From NCBI GenBank assembly GCA_051892195.1, contig JBJFFZ010000005.1:1-6648 (forward strand): a DNA stretch of 6,648 bases. Reading direction: 5' to 3'. Position numbers and translations under genes: made by a program. This DNA is from CAKQOE01 sp051892195. GTDB lineage: Bacteria > Bacillota > Clostridia > Peptostreptococcales > Anaerovoracaceae. Positions 4,824-6,648 of this stretch are shown here, piece after piece. The notes under the pieces are model-generated. The model saw nothing but the letters and a program-made list of their open reading frames with translations. It had not been told where the DNA came from and ran no database searches. Position 1 is the first letter of the stretch. Each line of letters begins with the position of its first letter.

Positions 4824-6509
4824 ATGGATGAAATGAATGAAATCCGCAAAAGAGGCGGGTACGACGGTGAAACGGAAAAAGAAACGGAGCTGAATTCTGA
4901 AAAGGAAATAATGCAGAATGATGCTGCAGAGGAACAGGCACAGACGGCACCGGAGACAGCTGCTCCTGCAGCTGAGCAGAAGAAGGAAGAACCTCCCGCA
5001 GTGGATTACAGTGTTGCCAGCGGAGTAAAGGAAACAGTGACCCGGCGGCCTACGGTTGCGTATAATTCTGCCCCCCATGGGGATAACGCAGGGGCCTTTG
5101 CAGAGGCGCCCGGAACAGATGCCGGGGCTGCGGCTTCAGCCGGAGGCGAAGGGGAGGGCACTGCCTTTGAATTTGTCCCACCGGAAGGGGTCAGCGGAGC
5201 TGACGAAACCCACGGAAAATTCAGAAAGAAGAGACAGAAAAAACCGATGTCCCAGGGGACAAAGAGAGTTATTGCCGGTGTTCTTGCCGTGGTGCTGTGC
5301 GGAGGCGCAGGCTTCGGGGGAGGCGCTCTCGCAGTAAAATGCTTTGGAGGCGGCGCAGGCGAAGGCACTGCTGCTACGATTAAGATCGATGCTTCCGATG
5401 CAGACAGTCTCAATGCGGCTTCCGCCATCGCCAAGAAGGTGATGCCTTCTGTCGTAGGCATCAGCACAGTTTCCCAGACCTATACACAGACCATCTTCGG
5501 ACTGCAGCAGGGAACACAGAAGGGTGTAGGTACCGGCCTCATCGTAACCGAGGACGGATATATTCTTACGAATTCCCATGTTGTGGATGATGGAAATTCC
5601 GAGTCTATTACGGTGGATCTGTTTAACGGGGCTGAATACACAGGAAGCGTGCTGTGGAGCAGCCAGGATCTGGATCTGGCTATTGTGAAGATCGATGCGA
5701 AGGGTCTGACTGCAGCGGAGCTGGGGGATTCTGATGATGTTGAAATCGGAGACTACGCGGTTGCCATCGGAAATCCTCTGGGAATGAATTTTGAGCGAAG
5801 CGTAACGCAGGGGATCATCAGCGGTCTTGACCGTACGATTACTACGACAGACAGCTCCACAGGAAGCACAAACAAGATGGAAGGACTGATTCAGACGGAT
5901 GCTTCCATCAATTCCGGAAACAGCGGCGGGCCGCTGATCAACAGTGACGGTGAGGTCATCGGCATTAATTCCGCAAAGGCAAGCTCTGCAGAGGGTCTGG
6001 GCTTTGCAATTCCGATTAATACGGCTCTGCCGATTATTGAGGAAATCAAGGAAAGCGGAACCTACGAGCAGACGTATGTGGGTATCAGCGGTATGAATGT
6101 TGCTGCTGTAAAGTCCAAGTATCAGACAGATTTTAAGGCGGACAGCGGTATTTATCTGGTTCAGATCTATACAAACTCTCCTGCTTCAAAGGCAGGACTG
6201 CAGGAAGGCGATATCATCACGGCTATTGACGGAACGGATGTAGAGGATATGAGCGCCTTCAAGAAGCAGCTTGTGAAGTATCGTCCGGGAGATAAGGTGA
6301 AGCTGACCGTTGAACGGGATAAGCAGAACATTACTGTGGAGGTGACTCTGGAAGCGGAATCTTCCTCTACGCAGCAGTCTCTGAAGCCGGCTGTGCAGGA
6401 AAACAACGGCAGCTCCGGTTCCGGCTCTTCCGGCAGTCAGGATAATGGAGCAGGCAACGGCGGCACCTATATCGATCCTTACAGCCTTTTTGGAAATTTC
6501 TTTAACTAA
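4824..6509 (+). CDS. htrA: HtrA/DegP-like membrane-anchored serine protease with PDZ domain
   Basis: This is an S1C (HtrA) protease that would degrade or refold damaged envelope proteins outside the membrane. With the start at 4824 it has 561 residues. A long, acidic, Ala/Glu-rich cytoplasmic region (1-148) ends in a basic patch (RKKRQKKPM). One Gly-rich membrane helix follows (about 149-171), then the protease domain with catalytic H252 (TNSHVVD), D284 (LDLAIVKI) and S367 (GNSGGPL). A PDZ domain spans about 415-510 (SPASKAGLQEGDIITAIDG is typical). A Ser/Gly/Asn tail ends in an aromatic patch (PYSLFGNFFN). The cytoplasmic part is much longer than in Bacillus HtrC (about 400 residues in all). 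The 4824 start has AAGGAG 10 nt upstream; an in-frame ATG at 4779 would add 15 residues but has a weaker site. It is the usual last gene of the wal cluster and a terminator follows. Confidence 0.93.
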   Translation: MDEMNEIRKRGGYDGETEKETELNSEKEIMQNDAAEEQAQTAPETAAPAAEQKKEEPPAVDYSVASGVKETVTRRPTVAYNSAPHGDNAGAFAEAPGTDAGAAASAGGEGEGTAFEFVPPEGVSGADETHGKFRKKRQKKPMSQGTKRVIAGVLAVVLCGGAGFGGGALAVKCFGGGAGEGTAATIKIDASDADSLNAASAIAKKVMPSVVGISTVSQTYTQTIFGLQQGTQKGVGTGLIVTEDGYILTNSHVVDDGNSESITVDLFNGAEYTGSVLWSSQDLDLAIVKIDAKGLTAAELGDSDDVEIGDYAVAIGNPLGMNFERSVTQGIISGLDRTITTTDSSTGSTNKMEGLIQTDASINSGNSGGPLINSDGEVIGINSAKASSAEGLGFAIPINTALPIIEEIKESGTYEQTYVGISGMNVAAVKSKYQTDFKADSGIYLVQIYTNSPASKAGLQEGDIITAIDGTDVEDMSAFKKQLVKYRPGDKVKLTVERDKQNITVEVTLEAESSSTQQSLKPAVQENNGSSGSGSSGSQDNGAGNGGTYIDPYSLFGNFFN

Positions 6510-6564
6510 GAGATTTTTTGACATAAAACTGACAGGATCTCCGGCTATGACAGCCAGCGGGATG

Positions 6565-6609
6565 AAAAAAGCGTCAAATCATGGGAAATTCATGATTTGG
6601 CGCTTTTTT
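6565..6609. terminator. Long bidirectional intrinsic terminator after htrA
   Basis: A 13-bp stem runs from 6571-6583 (GCGTCAAATCATG) to 6591-6603 (CATGATTTGGCGC), with one U-G pair in the plus-strand transcript and a seven-base loop. It is flanked by AAAAAA (6565-6570) and TTTTTT (6604-6609). The A-tract makes it work as a terminator in either direction, which suggests it may also stop transcription coming from the right. It lies 55 bases after the htrA stop. Confidence 0.9.
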
Positions 6610-6613
6610 GGTG

Positions 6614-6632
6614 CGCCTGACGGAGGCGTTTT
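6614..6632 (+). terminator. Possible second small hairpin with T-tract
   Basis: CGCCT (6614-6618) pairs with AGGCG (6624-6628) around GACGG, followed by four T residues (6629-6632). It could be a weak back-up terminator directly behind the main one. The same bases could instead hold a ribosome binding site (GGAGG at 6622-6626) for a gene starting at 6635. The sequence cannot decide between these. Confidence 0.3.
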
Positions 6633-6634
6633 GC

Positions 6635-6648
6635 ATGGACAGGGCGGC
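6635..6648 (+). CDS. Possible start of a further gene, cut by the window edge
   Basis: An ATG at 6635 has GGAGG (6622-6626) 8 nt upstream, a good spacing. Only four codons (M-D-R-A) are visible, which is far too little to name a product. They do not resemble the start of RlmH, the gene that often follows this cluster in Bacilli. The call rests only on the ribosome binding site. Confidence 0.2.

Noticed and set aside
3906..5078. Open minus-strand frame of 390 codons opposite walJ and the start of htrA
   Set aside because: It is antisense to walJ, whose metal-binding motifs prove the plus strand is coding. The frame is rich in Cys, His and Arg, has no family resemblance, and is typical of the shadow of a GC-biased gene.
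6518..6551. Promoter after htrA starting with TTGACA at 6518-6523
   Set aside because: No -10 element lies at 16-18 bp spacing. The nearest candidate (TATGAC, 6546-6551) is 22 bp away and is followed directly by the terminator.

Overview
The window looks like chromosomal DNA of a Bacillota member, most likely a clostridial lineage such as Lachnospiraceae. The reasons are strong AGGAG-type ribosome binding sites, U-tract terminators, moderate GC content and, above all, a run of genes that belongs to the walRK (yyc) neighbourhood: walH (yycH), walI (yycI), walJ (yycJ) and an htrA-type membrane protease. All assignments were made by reading the sequence and recognising motifs; no database search was run.

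Layout. At 1-518 on the minus strand is the N-terminal 172 codons of a type 1 RNase H (rnhA), cut off by the window edge. A 217-bp divergent intergenic region (519-735) holds a -10 element for each direction. Between them is a two-copy direct repeat that matches the WalR (YycF) box consensus TGTWAH-N5-TGTWAH. The plus-strand promoter drives a small gene (736-1230) for a secreted Ig-like beta protein of unknown function, followed by a strong terminator (1240-1283). walH and walI follow (1325-3777) and overlap by one base. A second terminator (3806-3827) closes that unit. walJ (3945-4742) and htrA (4824-6509) form a third unit, closed by a long bidirectional terminator (6565-6609). A ribosome binding site and ATG at the right edge may begin another gene.

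How the genes fit together. In Bacillus, WalH and WalI are single-pass membrane proteins that control the WalK sensor kinase of the essential cell-wall system. WalJ is a metallo-beta-lactamase-fold nuclease-like protein, and the HtrA protease handles envelope stress. Here walR and walK are not next to walHI. The WalR-like box in front of the secreted gene suggests that the gene belongs to a WalR regulon and sits beside the regulators of the pathway.

Most worth checking: the WalR-type box with class II activator geometry upstream of an uncharacterised secreted protein; overlapping, mutually exclusive hairpins over the walJ ribosome binding site; a roughly 31-residue insertion inside the RNase H active-site region; a possible walHI promoter built into the preceding terminator; and a WalH with a low-complexity linker carrying a palindrome that has the same arms as the walI terminator.
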